Shown here: positions 1 through 6,496 of the stretch, piece by piece
Numbering within the stretch: the first letter of the stretch is position 1
Layout: the number at the start of each line of letters is the position of its first letter
Source of the DNA: an uncultured Lachnospiraceae bacterium
GTDB taxonomy: Bacteria; Bacillota; Clostridia; Lachnospirales; Lachnospiraceae
DNA length: 7,424 nt
Direction of reading: 5' to 3'
NCBI GenBank assembly: GCA_905236615.1
Contig: CAJORC010000361.1
Coordinates: 1-7,424, forward strand
Program-made: the position numbers and the translations under genes
The notes under the pieces: generated by a model
Told to the model about the DNA's origin: nothing
Database searches by the model: none
What the model saw: the letters and a program-made list of their open reading frames with translations, nothing else

Positions 1-1236
1 AAGGTATTCGGTTATTCCATAGAAGTTACAAATTCCTATCTTTCACTTGTGCCGAAGGACTATGTCAGAAAGCAGACACTTACCGGCGGTGAACGTTTTA
101 TCACCGATGAACTGAAGAAAATGGAAGACACTATCCTTAATGCCGAGGACAGGCTGACTTCCCTTGAATATGAGCTTTTTTCGGAAATAAGGAATACGAT
201 ATCTGATTCAATAGAGAGAATACTGACTACGGCAAAGGCCGTGGCTATGATCGATGTGCTTCAGTCGTTTTCATATGTGGCGGATCATTACGGATACATC
301 AGGCCGAAGATCAATAATAAGGGTGTGATAAACATTAAGAACGGACGTCATCCTGTTGTTGAAAAGATGATCTCCGGAAATTCATTTGTTCCGAATGATG
401 TATTTTTAGACCAAAAGAAGAATATGATCGCCATCATCACGGGACCTAATATGGCCGGTAAATCAACCTATATGCGTCAGTGCGCACTTATAGTGCTCAT
501 GGCGGCAATCGGCTCGTTCGTTCCTGCGGAAACTGCGGATATAGCAGTTGTAGACAGGATATTTACGAGGGTAGGTGCATCGGATGACCTCGCTTCGGGC
601 CAGTCAACATTCATGGTTGAAATGTCTGAAGTTGCAAATATTCTGAGAAATGCAACCCCAAGGAGCCTTCTTATCCTTGATGAGATAGGCAGGGGAACAT
701 CGACTTATGACGGACTTTCCATTGCATGGGCGGTTGTTGAGTATATTGCAAATACGGCCTCTATCGGTGCGAAAACACTTTTTGCAACACATTATCATGA
801 ACTTACAGAGCTTGAAGGAAAGATACCTTCAGTCAGCAATTTCTGTTTTGCCGTAAAGGAAAACGGTGAAGACGTTGTCTTTTTAAGGAAGATAGTCCGC
901 GGCGGAGCCGATAAATCTTACGGAATACATGTTGCGAAGCTTGCAGGAGTCCCGGCGGGAGTGATCGACAGAGCGAACGAAATAGTATGGGAGCTTTCTG
1001 ACAACGATATTGCCGCAAAGGTTCGTTCAATATCTGCTTCAAACAATAAGAGGGAACGGAAGCACAAAATGGACGAAGTTGATCTTAACCAGATGTCATT
1101 CTTTGACACGGTGAGCGATAATGATGTACTGAAGGAACTTGAAGAGGCAGATATAGCACATATGACTCCTATGGATGCTCTCAATACTTTGTATAAGCTG
1201 CAGAATGAACTGAAAAACCGTTGGAAAGCGGGTTAA
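1..1236 (+). CDS. mutS: DNA mismatch repair protein MutS, 3' part (5' end outside window)
   Basis: This is the C-terminal 411 residues of MutS, which binds mismatches and small loops and, as an ATP-driven clamp, recruits MutL. The frame is open from base 1, so the GTG at 49 is an internal valine, not a start. The family is usually about 850-880 residues, so roughly half is missing upstream. Visible parts are the end of the lever/clamp region (LVPKDYVRKQTL, 46-81), the Walker A motif GPNMAGKST (442-468), the signature segment DDLASGQSTFMVEMSE, the Walker B motif LLILDE followed by IGRGTSTYDG (from 667), and ATHYHELTE. Near the end, QMSFF (1090-1104) matches a beta-clamp-binding motif like the one known in Bacillus MutS, and the short helical C-terminal tail follows. 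All catalytic motifs in view look intact. It is followed by mutL in the same direction after 43 bases, which supports the assignment. Confidence 0.97.
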   Translation, partial: KVFGYSIEVTNSYLSLVPKDYVRKQTLTGGERFITDELKKMEDTILNAEDRLTSLEYELFSEIRNTISDSIERILTTAKAVAMIDVLQSFSYVADHYGYIRPKINNKGVINIKNGRHPVVEKMISGNSFVPNDVFLDQKKNMIAIITGPNMAGKSTYMRQCALIVLMAAIGSFVPAETADIAVVDRIFTRVGASDDLASGQSTFMVEMSEVANILRNATPRSLLILDEIGRGTSTYDGLSIAWAVVEYIANTASIGAKTLFATHYHELTELEGKIPSVSNFCFAVKENGEDVVFLRKIVRGGADKSYGIHVAKLAGVPAGVIDRANEIVWELSDNDIAAKVRSISASNNKRERKHKMDEVDLNQMSFFDTVSDNDVLKELEEADIAHMTPMDALNTLYKLQNELKNRWKAG

Positions 1237-1258
1237 GATATGTTCATAAATATAACAG

Positions 1259-1271
1259 CTCCTTAAAGAGG
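1259..1271 (+). promoter_or_regulatory. mutL ribosome binding site with small anti-SD hairpin
   Basis: AAAGAGG (1265-1271) lies 8 bases before the mutL ATG and decides that start. It is directly preceded by CTCC, so CCTT (1261-1264) can pair with GAGG (1268-1271), including one T-G wobble, across a three-base loop. The pairing is short and weak, and its role is uncertain. The 43-base mutS-mutL gap holds no promoter or terminator that I can recognise. Confidence 0.55.
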
Positions 1272-1279
1272 TATAAGAC

Positions 1280-3193
1280 ATGGGCGAGATAAAAGTTCTT
1301 GATGAAAAAACAATAGATAAGATCGCGGCAGGAGAGGTTGTTGAAAAACCTGCATCAGTTGTAAAGGAACTGGTGGAAAATGCAATAGATGCCGGAGCTA
1401 CAAGTGTTTCCGTCGAGGTTAAGAACGGCGGGAGCGATCTGATAAGAGTCAGTGATAACGGGGATGGAATCGTCAGAGAGCAGGTCAGAACTGCATTTTT
1501 GCCTCATGCGACCAGCAAGCTTCGAAAAATAGAAGATCTGGAAACTATTGAAAGCCTTGGTTTCAGAGGAGAAGCACTTCCGAGTATTGCCTCTGTATCC
1601 CAGGTAGAGCTTCTCACAAAGACGAAAGATGAGATCACAGGTGTAAGATACTGCATAGACGGCGGGACGGAGCAGTCGTTTGATGAAGTCGGTGTCCCCG
1701 ACGGAACAACCTTTGTTGTGAGAAATCTGTTCTTTAATACACCTGCCAGAAAGAAATTCCTGAAAAGTGCAATGACGGAGACAGGATATGTCACTGAGCT
1801 GGTTGAGCAGATGGCTCTCTTAAGGCCGGATATTGCTTTTAAGTATACGGCAAATTCTGCCAACAAGCTTGTAACAAGCGGTAACGGAGATCTTAAGGAA
1901 GTTATCTACAGGATTTACGGACGGGACATAACCTCAGCGCTTCTGGAAATTGAACGTGAAGAAGACGGAATGACGATACATGGTTTTATTGCAAAGCCTT
2001 TAATTGCAAGATCCAGCCGCGGCATGGAAAATTATTATGTGAATGGCCGATATGTGAAAGATAAGGTGATCGCAAGGGCCATTGAGGATGGATATTCGGG
2101 ATTCCTCATGCAGCATAAATTTCCCTTTACCGTGCTGAGCATCAACGTGCCGGCCGATCTTCTGGATGTCAATGTACATCCCAGAAAGATGGAAGTAAAA
2201 TTCGGTGAGAGTGAAAAGGTCTATGATTTCATAAGAAATGCGGTTAAGGAAACTCTTTCGGGAAAAGAATTTATCAATAGTTTTGATTTCGAAAAAAGCA
2301 GTTCCAAAATCGCTGAGGCACCGAAAGCCCCGGTAAAAGCGCCTGAACCGTTTGAAAGAAGACCTTTCAGGGAAGTCATTATCGAGCCGACGGTTTTAAG
2401 AAAGCCGGAAAGCAAGATCACTGAAGAAATAAAAGAAATAAAGCCTGTGATAGCTGCACCGGTTACGGAAGAGCCGAAGATCATGCCTGCTGTTCTGAAA
2501 GAACCGGAACTCAGACTGATAACGGAGGAAGATAATTCTGTCAGGGATGAAGAAGAGGAATATATTCCGAAGCAGATGAATCTCTTTGAGGATAAGATCC
2601 TTGATAAGAACAATGCTGATGAATTAAAGATCATAGGGCAGATTTTTGATACATACTGGATAGTCCAGTATAAGGATAAGATGCTTATGATCGACCAGCA
2701 TGCGGCTCACGAAAAGGTAAATTACGAGCGTTTTATGAAGAAATTCGAGGAACGCAGCGTTGATAAACAAATTTGCAGTCCCAGTGTCATTATTACTCTT
2801 GATGCGGTTCACAGAAATATACTCGAACGTTTTATGGAACGATTTGATGAAATGGGATTTGAGATCGAGCCTTTTGGTGGAAATGATTATGCCATAAGAG
2901 CAGTACCCGGTGATCTGTACGGTCTTACGGAGGAAGAAGTGCTTATTTCCCTTCTGGATGAACTGGATGAAGGAGTGAATGTTTCCGAGGTAAGCGCAAT
3001 CCATGACAGGATCGCAACTATGTCCTGCAAGGCAGCGGTTAAAGGAAACACTAAGCTCTCATTTGATGAGGCAAAGGCACTTATAAGCGAACTCATGGAC
3101 TTAAAAGATCCCTATAACTGCCCACATGGCAGACCTACGATAATACAAATGTCAAAATCAGAACTTGAAAAAAAGTTCAAACGGATCATATGA
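1280..3193 (+). CDS. mutL: DNA mismatch repair endonuclease MutL
   Basis: MutL (637 aa) couples mismatch recognition by MutS to strand incision. The N-terminal GHKL ATPase domain (about 1-330) shows IAAGEVVEKPASVVKELVEN with the expected catalytic Glu30, DNGDGI (59-64), HATSKL (76-81), LGFRGEALPSIASVS (93-107) and GTTFVVRNLFFNTPARKKFL (142-161). A Pro/Glu/Lys-rich linker (about 340-440) ends with QMNLF (432-436), a possible beta-clamp-binding motif. The C-terminal dimerisation/nuclease domain has the metal motif DQHA-x2-E-x4-E (Asp472 to Glu483), the MSCKAAVKG motif (581-589) and CPHGRPT (614-620). It is therefore an endonuclease-type MutL like that of Bacillus, not the E. coli type that relies on MutH. 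Length and start are normal for the family. Its stop overlaps the miaA start (ATGA). An A-AAA-AAG heptamer sits just before its end. Confidence 0.98.
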   Translation: MGEIKVLDEKTIDKIAAGEVVEKPASVVKELVENAIDAGATSVSVEVKNGGSDLIRVSDNGDGIVREQVRTAFLPHATSKLRKIEDLETIESLGFRGEALPSIASVSQVELLTKTKDEITGVRYCIDGGTEQSFDEVGVPDGTTFVVRNLFFNTPARKKFLKSAMTETGYVTELVEQMALLRPDIAFKYTANSANKLVTSGNGDLKEVIYRIYGRDITSALLEIEREEDGMTIHGFIAKPLIARSSRGMENYYVNGRYVKDKVIARAIEDGYSGFLMQHKFPFTVLSINVPADLLDVNVHPRKMEVKFGESEKVYDFIRNAVKETLSGKEFINSFDFEKSSSKIAEAPKAPVKAPEPFERRPFREVIIEPTVLRKPESKITEEIKEIKPVIAAPVTEEPKIMPAVLKEPELRLITEEDNSVRDEEEEYIPKQMNLFEDKILDKNNADELKIIGQIFDTYWIVQYKDKMLMIDQHAAHEKVNYERFMKKFEERSVDKQICSPSVIITLDAVHRNILERFMERFDEMGFEIEPFGGNDYAIRAVPGDLYGLTEEEVLISLLDELDEGVNVSEVSAIHDRIATMSCKAAVKGNTKLSFDEAKALISELMDLKDPYNCPHGRPTIIQMSKSELEKKFKRII

Positions 3194-4125
3194 AAAGAAA
3201 ACTATACATTCTGGCAGGACCGACAGCTGTCGGAAAGACTGCGCTTTCGATAGAGCTTGCCAAGAGAAACAACCTTGAAATAATTTCAGCCGACTCCATG
3301 CAGGTATATAAGGGGCTGGACATAGGCTCTGCGAAGATCAGGAAAGAAGAGATGCAGGGAGTAAAGCATTATCTGATAGATGTGCTTGATCCTTCGGAAA
3401 ATTTCAATGTCGCACGTTTTCAGGAAATGGCGAAAGAGGCTTCGGAAGAGATATATTCAAATGGAAAAATCCCTCTTCTCGTAGGCGGTACAGGCTTCTA
3501 TACACAGGCTTTCCTGTATGATATCAATTTTTCCGAAAATGAGGTGGATGAAGAACTGAGAGCCCATATTGACCTCGAGGCAAAGGAAAAAGGAGCGGAA
3601 TACCTTCATGACCGCCTGAAAAAACTGGATATCGAGTCTGCGGATGCAATACCGGTGGGAAATGTTAAGAGAGTTGCGAGAGCATTGGAATTCTGCATAT
3701 CAACGGGAAAGAAGTTTTCCGAGCATAACAGACGTGAGCGTGAAAAAGAGTCTCCTTATGACTTTCGGTATTTTGTGCTGAATATGCCAAGGGATATCCT
3801 TTACCGCCGTATCGAGAAGCGTGTGGATATCATGATGGAAGAGGGACTTCTCGATGAAGTAAAAGGCTGTCTTGAAATGGGACTTAAAGCCGACATGAAC
3901 TCTATGCAGGGACTTGGATACAAACAGCTTATCAGGCATCTCACGGGAGAATGCAGTCTTGAAGAAGCAGTGGATGACATTAAAAAAGAGACGAGGCATT
4001 TTGCAAAACGCCAGCTTACATGGTTTCGACGTGAAAGAGATGTTATTTTTATCGATAAGGATAAATTTTCATCGGACACAGAGATCATTGAATACATGGA
4101 AAAATATATGCAGAAAGAATTATAA
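3190..4125 (+). CDS. miaA: tRNA dimethylallyltransferase MiaA
   Basis: MiaA (311 aa) transfers the dimethylallyl group of DMAPP to N6 of A37 in tRNAs that read codons starting with U, the first step towards ms2i6A. The P-loop is GPTAVGKT (10-17). It is followed by ADSMQVYKGLDIGSAK (34-49, Asp35 being the probable general base), the LDPSENFNVARFQ segment (67-78), LLVGGTGFY (96-104), MQGLGYKQL (239-247) and RHFAKRQLTWFRRER (269-283), all family hallmarks in the expected order. Length is normal. The ATG overlaps the mutL stop as ATGA, and there is no convincing Shine-Dalgarno sequence in front, so translation probably depends on ribosomes finishing mutL. The next gene starts 2 bases after its stop. 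In many clostridia hfq follows miaA; here it does not. Confidence 0.97.
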   Translation: MKRKLYILAGPTAVGKTALSIELAKRNNLEIISADSMQVYKGLDIGSAKIRKEEMQGVKHYLIDVLDPSENFNVARFQEMAKEASEEIYSNGKIPLLVGGTGFYTQAFLYDINFSENEVDEELRAHIDLEAKEKGAEYLHDRLKKLDIESADAIPVGNVKRVARALEFCISTGKKFSEHNRREREKESPYDFRYFVLNMPRDILYRRIEKRVDIMMEEGLLDEVKGCLEMGLKADMNSMQGLGYKQLIRHLTGECSLEEAVDDIKKETRHFAKRQLTWFRRERDVIFIDKDKFSSDTEIIEYMEKYMQKEL

Positions 4126-4127
4126 AA

Positions 4128-5408
4128 ATGGATAAATATACACAGTACGAAAAATTAAATATCAGCCGGGAAGTATTCGAATTCGGAGAAAATATCTTAT
4201 CCGGACTGAAGGAAAGATTTGAAAGAATAGATGAAACGGCTGAATTTAACCAGCTTAAGGTCATAGATGCCATGCATAGGGCAAAGGTCGGAGAAGCATG
4301 CCTTACAGGAACGACAGGTTATGGATATAATGATATAGGCCGTGATGCACTTGAAAAGGTATATGCGTATTGCTTTAACGGCGAAGATGCGCTGGTAAGA
4401 CCTCAGATAACATGCGGAACCCACGCACTGGCACTTGCGCTTATGTCTAATCTGCGCCCCGGTGATGAGCTCCTGTCGGCAGCGGGAAAGCCTTACGACA
4501 CACTTGAAGAGGTCATAGGCATCAGACCTTCGAACGGTTCTCTTGCAGAATACGGGATAACTTATGCACAGGCTGACCTTACGGAAGACGGAGAGTTTGA
4601 TTTTGAGACGATCAAGGCAAAGATAAATGACCGCACAAAGCTTGTAACGATACAGCGATCAAAGGGATATCAGACAAGGCGGACTCTTTCTGTAAAACAG
4701 ATCGGGGAAGCAATAAAATTCATCAAATCGGTAAAACCTGATCTGAAAGTAATGGTTGATAACTGTTACGGTGAGTTTGTTGAAAGGATAGAGCCTACTG
4801 ATCTTGGCGCGGACATGATCGTTGGATCCCTTATCAAGAATCCGGGCGGCGGACTTGCTCCGATCGGCGGTTATATTGTAGGAAAGAAAGAATGTGTTGA
4901 GAATGCGGCACACCGTCTTACCTCACCGGGTCTCGGAAAAGAGGTCGGTGCTTCACTTGGAATACTTCCGCAGTTTTATCAGGGACTTTTCCTCGCACCT
5001 ACGGTTACGGCATCAGCCTTAAAGGGAGCGATCTTTGCGGCAAATATTTATGAAAAGCTTGGATTCAGCTGCGTTCCGAATGCGACAGAAGACAGGCATG
5101 ACATCATACAGGCGATAACCTTCGGAAAAGCCGAAGGAGTTGAGGCTTTCTGCAAGGGAATACAGGCCGCATCACCTGTTGACAGTTATGTAACGCCTGA
5201 GCCATGGCCGATGCCCGGTTATGACAGCAATGTAATAATGGCAGCGGGAAACTTTGTTTCAGGTTCATCAATAGAACTTTCGGCAGATGGTCCGATAAAG
5301 CCGCCTTATGCTGTTTATTTTCAGGGCGGTATAACATGGCCTCATGCAAAGTACGGTATCTTGAATACTTTGCAGAAGCTGGTTGAGGAAAAGATAGTTG
5401 TATTGTAA
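4128..5408 (+). CDS. Methionine gamma-lyase family / aluminium resistance family PLP enzyme (YnbB-like)
   Basis: This is a 426-residue fold-type I PLP enzyme that matches, by recall, the Met_gamma_lyase family PF06838 (YnbB of Bacillus, 'aluminium resistance protein'). Features seen are RPQITCGTHALALAL (91-105, cofactor phosphate region), NLRPGDELLSAAGKPYDTLEEVIG (108-131), MVDNCYGEF (209-217, Asp211 probably contacting the pyridine nitrogen) and GSLIKNPGGGLAP (233-245), where Lys237 is the likely Schiff-base lysine. GLGKEVG (268-274) and PPYAVYFQGGITW (392-404) are also typical. No signal peptide is visible, so it should be cytosolic. The true substrate of this family is not settled; carbon-sulfur lyase activity is inferred from fold. 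The start, 2 bases after the miaA stop, has only a weak AGAAAG (4112-4117) as SD and is probably coupled. It seems to be the last gene of the mutS-mutL-miaA unit. Confidence 0.9.
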   Translation: MDKYTQYEKLNISREVFEFGENILSGLKERFERIDETAEFNQLKVIDAMHRAKVGEACLTGTTGYGYNDIGRDALEKVYAYCFNGEDALVRPQITCGTHALALALMSNLRPGDELLSAAGKPYDTLEEVIGIRPSNGSLAEYGITYAQADLTEDGEFDFETIKAKINDRTKLVTIQRSKGYQTRRTLSVKQIGEAIKFIKSVKPDLKVMVDNCYGEFVERIEPTDLGADMIVGSLIKNPGGGLAPIGGYIVGKKECVENAAHRLTSPGLGKEVGASLGILPQFYQGLFLAPTVTASALKGAIFAANIYEKLGFSCVPNATEDRHDIIQAITFGKAEGVEAFCKGIQAASPVDSYVTPEPWPMPGYDSNVIMAAGNFVSGSSIELSADGPIKPPYAVYFQGGITWPHAKYGILNTLQKLVEEKIVVL

Positions 5409-5419
5409 ACTGAAAATTC

Positions 5420-5448
5420 TGTACTTTATTTTTTATTTGTGATATTAT
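5420..5448 (+). promoter_or_regulatory. Possible promoter for the DUF4321-radC-mreB unit
   Basis: In the AT-rich 76-base gap after the PLP enzyme gene, TGATATTAT (5440-5448) reads as an extended -10 (TGn plus TATTAT at 5443-5448). A poor -35 candidate, TGTACT (5420-5425), lies 17 bases upstream. Transcription would start near 5455, leaving a leader of about 30 bases before the DUF4321 start. No terminator hairpin for the upstream operon is visible in the gap, so read-through from mutS-mutL-miaA is also possible. Confidence 0.35.
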
Positions 5449-5472
5449 TAATTGACTATTGCCTATTGACTT

Positions 5473-5480
5473 GAGGAAAG
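5473..5480 (+). promoter_or_regulatory. Ribosome binding site of the DUF4321 gene
   Basis: GAGGAAAG lies directly upstream of the ATG at 5485, with 8 bases between the GAGG core and the start codon. It supports this short gene as real and fixes its start. Confidence 0.7.
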
Positions 5481-5484
5481 TGAT

Positions 5485-5736
5485 ATGAAAATCAGAGGGA
5501 ATTTAACACTGATGATATTGATTCTTGCAGGCATTGTGGTAGGAAGTCTGTTGGGAAATGTTTTGGGAAAAGTCAGTTCATTGAGCTGGCTTTCTTATGG
5601 TCTTAATCTGGGGACGCCGTCACCATGGCAGCTGAACCTTGGAGTCATGACTTTAACATTCGGGATTTCCGTAAACTTTACGATCGCAAGTATCATCGGC
5701 GTGATATTGGGAATAATTGCATATAAAAAGCTTTGA
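5485..5736 (+). CDS. DUF4321 family small membrane protein
   Basis: This is an 83-residue hydrophobic protein that resembles the DUF4321 family (PF14209), small proteins often found beside radC and mreB in clostridia. The first hydrophobic helix spans about residues 8-29 (LILAGIVVGSLLGNVLG). A loop with WLSYGLNLGTPSPWQLNLGV (35-54) follows, where Pro45 and Pro47 sit before the conserved-looking LNLGV-x-TLTFG stretch. The second helix covers about 64-80 (FTIASIIGVILGIIAY), with a short Lys-Lys-Leu tail. There is no cleavable signal sequence, so it should be an integral inner membrane protein with two helices. Its function is unknown. Position at the head of the radC-mreB run suggests, but does not show, a link to envelope growth or cell shape. 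Confidence 0.85.
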   Translation: MKIRGNLTLMILILAGIVVGSLLGNVLGKVSSLSWLSYGLNLGTPSPWQLNLGVMTLTFGISVNFTIASIIGVILGIIAYKKL

Positions 5737-5754
5737 TTTTTATACGGGAATGGG

Positions 5755-5777
5755 GTTCTCCTTAAATTAAGGAGGAC
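5755..5777 (+). promoter_or_regulatory. Hairpin sequestering the radC Shine-Dalgarno sequence
   Basis: The radC ribosome binding site AAGGAGG (5769-5775), the strongest in the window, lies in the 3' arm of a hairpin. CTCCTTAA (5758-5765) and TTAAGGAG (5767-5774) form a perfect palindrome around A5766. Adding T5757-G5775 (wobble), T5756-A5776 and G5755-C5777 gives a stem of about ten pairs with an AAT loop (5765-5767). No T-run follows, so it is not an intrinsic terminator. The likely effect is to limit ribosome access to radC unless the stem is opened. Confidence 0.65.
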
Positions 5778-5779
5778 AG

Positions 5780-6466
5780 ATGGATAAAGTAAAAGAACTG
5801 CCTGAGTTTGAAAGACCTTATGAAAAATGCGAGAAATTTGGAGCAGAGATACTGACCGATGCTGAATTACTGGCAGTGGTAATGCGGACAGGGACTGTAG
5901 GCATGAGCTCGCTGACGGTAGCGAAAGAGCTGCTGAAGGCATGTCCCGAGGGAAGCTCCATTGCAGGACTTGACGCGATGACAGTGGAAGAGCTTACGGG
6001 CATAAGGGGCGTCGGAAAAGTCAAAGCTATCCAGATCAAATGTATGAGTGAATTTTCCAAAAGAATGTGGAGATACAGGCACAGCAGGAAGATATACAGA
6101 AATACGGAAGATATAGCTCAGTATTACATGGAGCATTTGAGGTATCTGGGTCATGAGGAGGTTTATATAATGCTTCTCGACAACAGATGCGGATTTTTAG
6201 GAGATTTCAGACTGTCATCAGGGACAGTTGACTGTTCACCGGTATCCGTCAGGGACATATTCATGAATGCACTGAAGCGAGGAGCGGTGAAGATAGCGAT
6301 GGTACATAATCATCCGAGCGGTAATCCGGCACCAAGCAGTGCAGACGTCGGAATTACAAAGAAAATTCATGAAGCCGGGATGTTATTGGGTATAACGTTG
6401 GTTGATTCGATAATTATCGGCGATGGAAATTATGTGAGTCTTTTCAATAAGGCTGCGTCATATTAG
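5780..6466 (+). CDS. radC: RadC/MPN (JAMM) domain protein
   Basis: A 228-residue RadC family protein of normal length. The N-terminal UPF0758 part begins with KELPEFERPYEKCEKFGAE (5-23) and continues with ILTDAELLAVVMRTGT (24-39). A helix-hairpin-helix-like segment, LTGIRGVGKVKAIQIKC (72-88), suggests nucleic acid contact. The C-terminal MPN/JAMM domain holds EEVYIMLLDNR (126-136) and the metal-binding signature HNHPSGNPAPSSADVGIT (176-193), with His176, His178 and Asp189 in the usual H-x-H-x10-D spacing. The fold predicts a zinc hydrolase, but the substrate is unknown. The old link of the name to DNA repair rests on an E. coli allele later assigned to recG. The start is fixed by AAGGAGG 4 bases upstream, inside a hairpin. 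The gene sits between DUF4321 and an mreB-like gene, the usual clostridial order. Confidence 0.95.
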   Translation: MDKVKELPEFERPYEKCEKFGAEILTDAELLAVVMRTGTVGMSSLTVAKELLKACPEGSSIAGLDAMTVEELTGIRGVGKVKAIQIKCMSEFSKRMWRYRHSRKIYRNTEDIAQYYMEHLRYLGHEEVYIMLLDNRCGFLGDFRLSSGTVDCSPVSVRDIFMNALKRGAVKIAMVHNHPSGNPAPSSADVGITKKIHEAGMLLGITLVDSIIIGDGNYVSLFNKAASY

Positions 6467-6482
6467 TTTTTTTTATTATCTG

Positions 6483-6489
6483 AAAGGGG
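6483..6489 (+). promoter_or_regulatory. Ribosome binding site of the mreB-like gene
   Basis: AAAGGGG sits 7 bases before the ATG at 6497 and fixes that start. The 30-base gap after radC opens with eight T residues (6467-6474), but no stable hairpin precedes them, so I do not call a terminator. Co-transcription with radC is likely. Confidence 0.65.
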
Positions 6490-6496
6490 ACTTGAA

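Noticed and set aside
49..1236. GTG at 49 as the start of a short, separate MutS-like gene
   Set aside because: The frame continues upstream to base 1 and encodes typical MutS residues (YSIEVTNSYLSLV), so the gene is simply cut by the window edge.
1504..1866. Minus-strand open frame of 120 codons within mutL, and similar minus-strand frames elsewhere
   Set aside because: These oppose strongly conserved mutS, mutL, miaA, PLP enzyme and radC sequence, show no recognisable domain, and read as Ser/Leu-rich shadows of the real codons.
3161..3178. Inverted repeat GAACTT/AAGTTC with a six-base loop at the end of mutL
   Set aside because: The stem is AT-rich with only six pairs, sits inside the coding sequence and overlaps the heptamer itself, so a translating ribosome would melt it. 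There is no T-run, so it is not a terminator.
3220..3233. Perfect 14-base palindrome CCGACAGCTGTCGG near the start of miaA
   Set aside because: It lies in the codons for the invariant P-loop (Pro-Thr-Ala-Val-Gly), so coding constraint explains it, and it is about 45 bases from the slippery heptamer, too far to act as a frameshift stimulator.
5451..5471. Two ATTGACT copies (5451-5457 and 5465-5471) as -35 boxes or an operator repeat
   Set aside because: No -10-like hexamer lies 16-18 bases downstream of either copy, and two 7-base AT-rich matches are weak evidence for a binding site.
5717..5746. Possible promoter TTGCAT-18-TATACG in front of radC
   Set aside because: The -35 matches only three positions and the -10 four, and most of it lies within the DUF4321 coding end. 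Co-transcription from upstream is simpler.
6467..6474. Run of eight T after the radC stop as an intrinsic terminator
   Set aside because: No GC-rich stem precedes it; only a trivial AATA/TATT pairing is visible. The mreB-like gene follows at once with a good SD.
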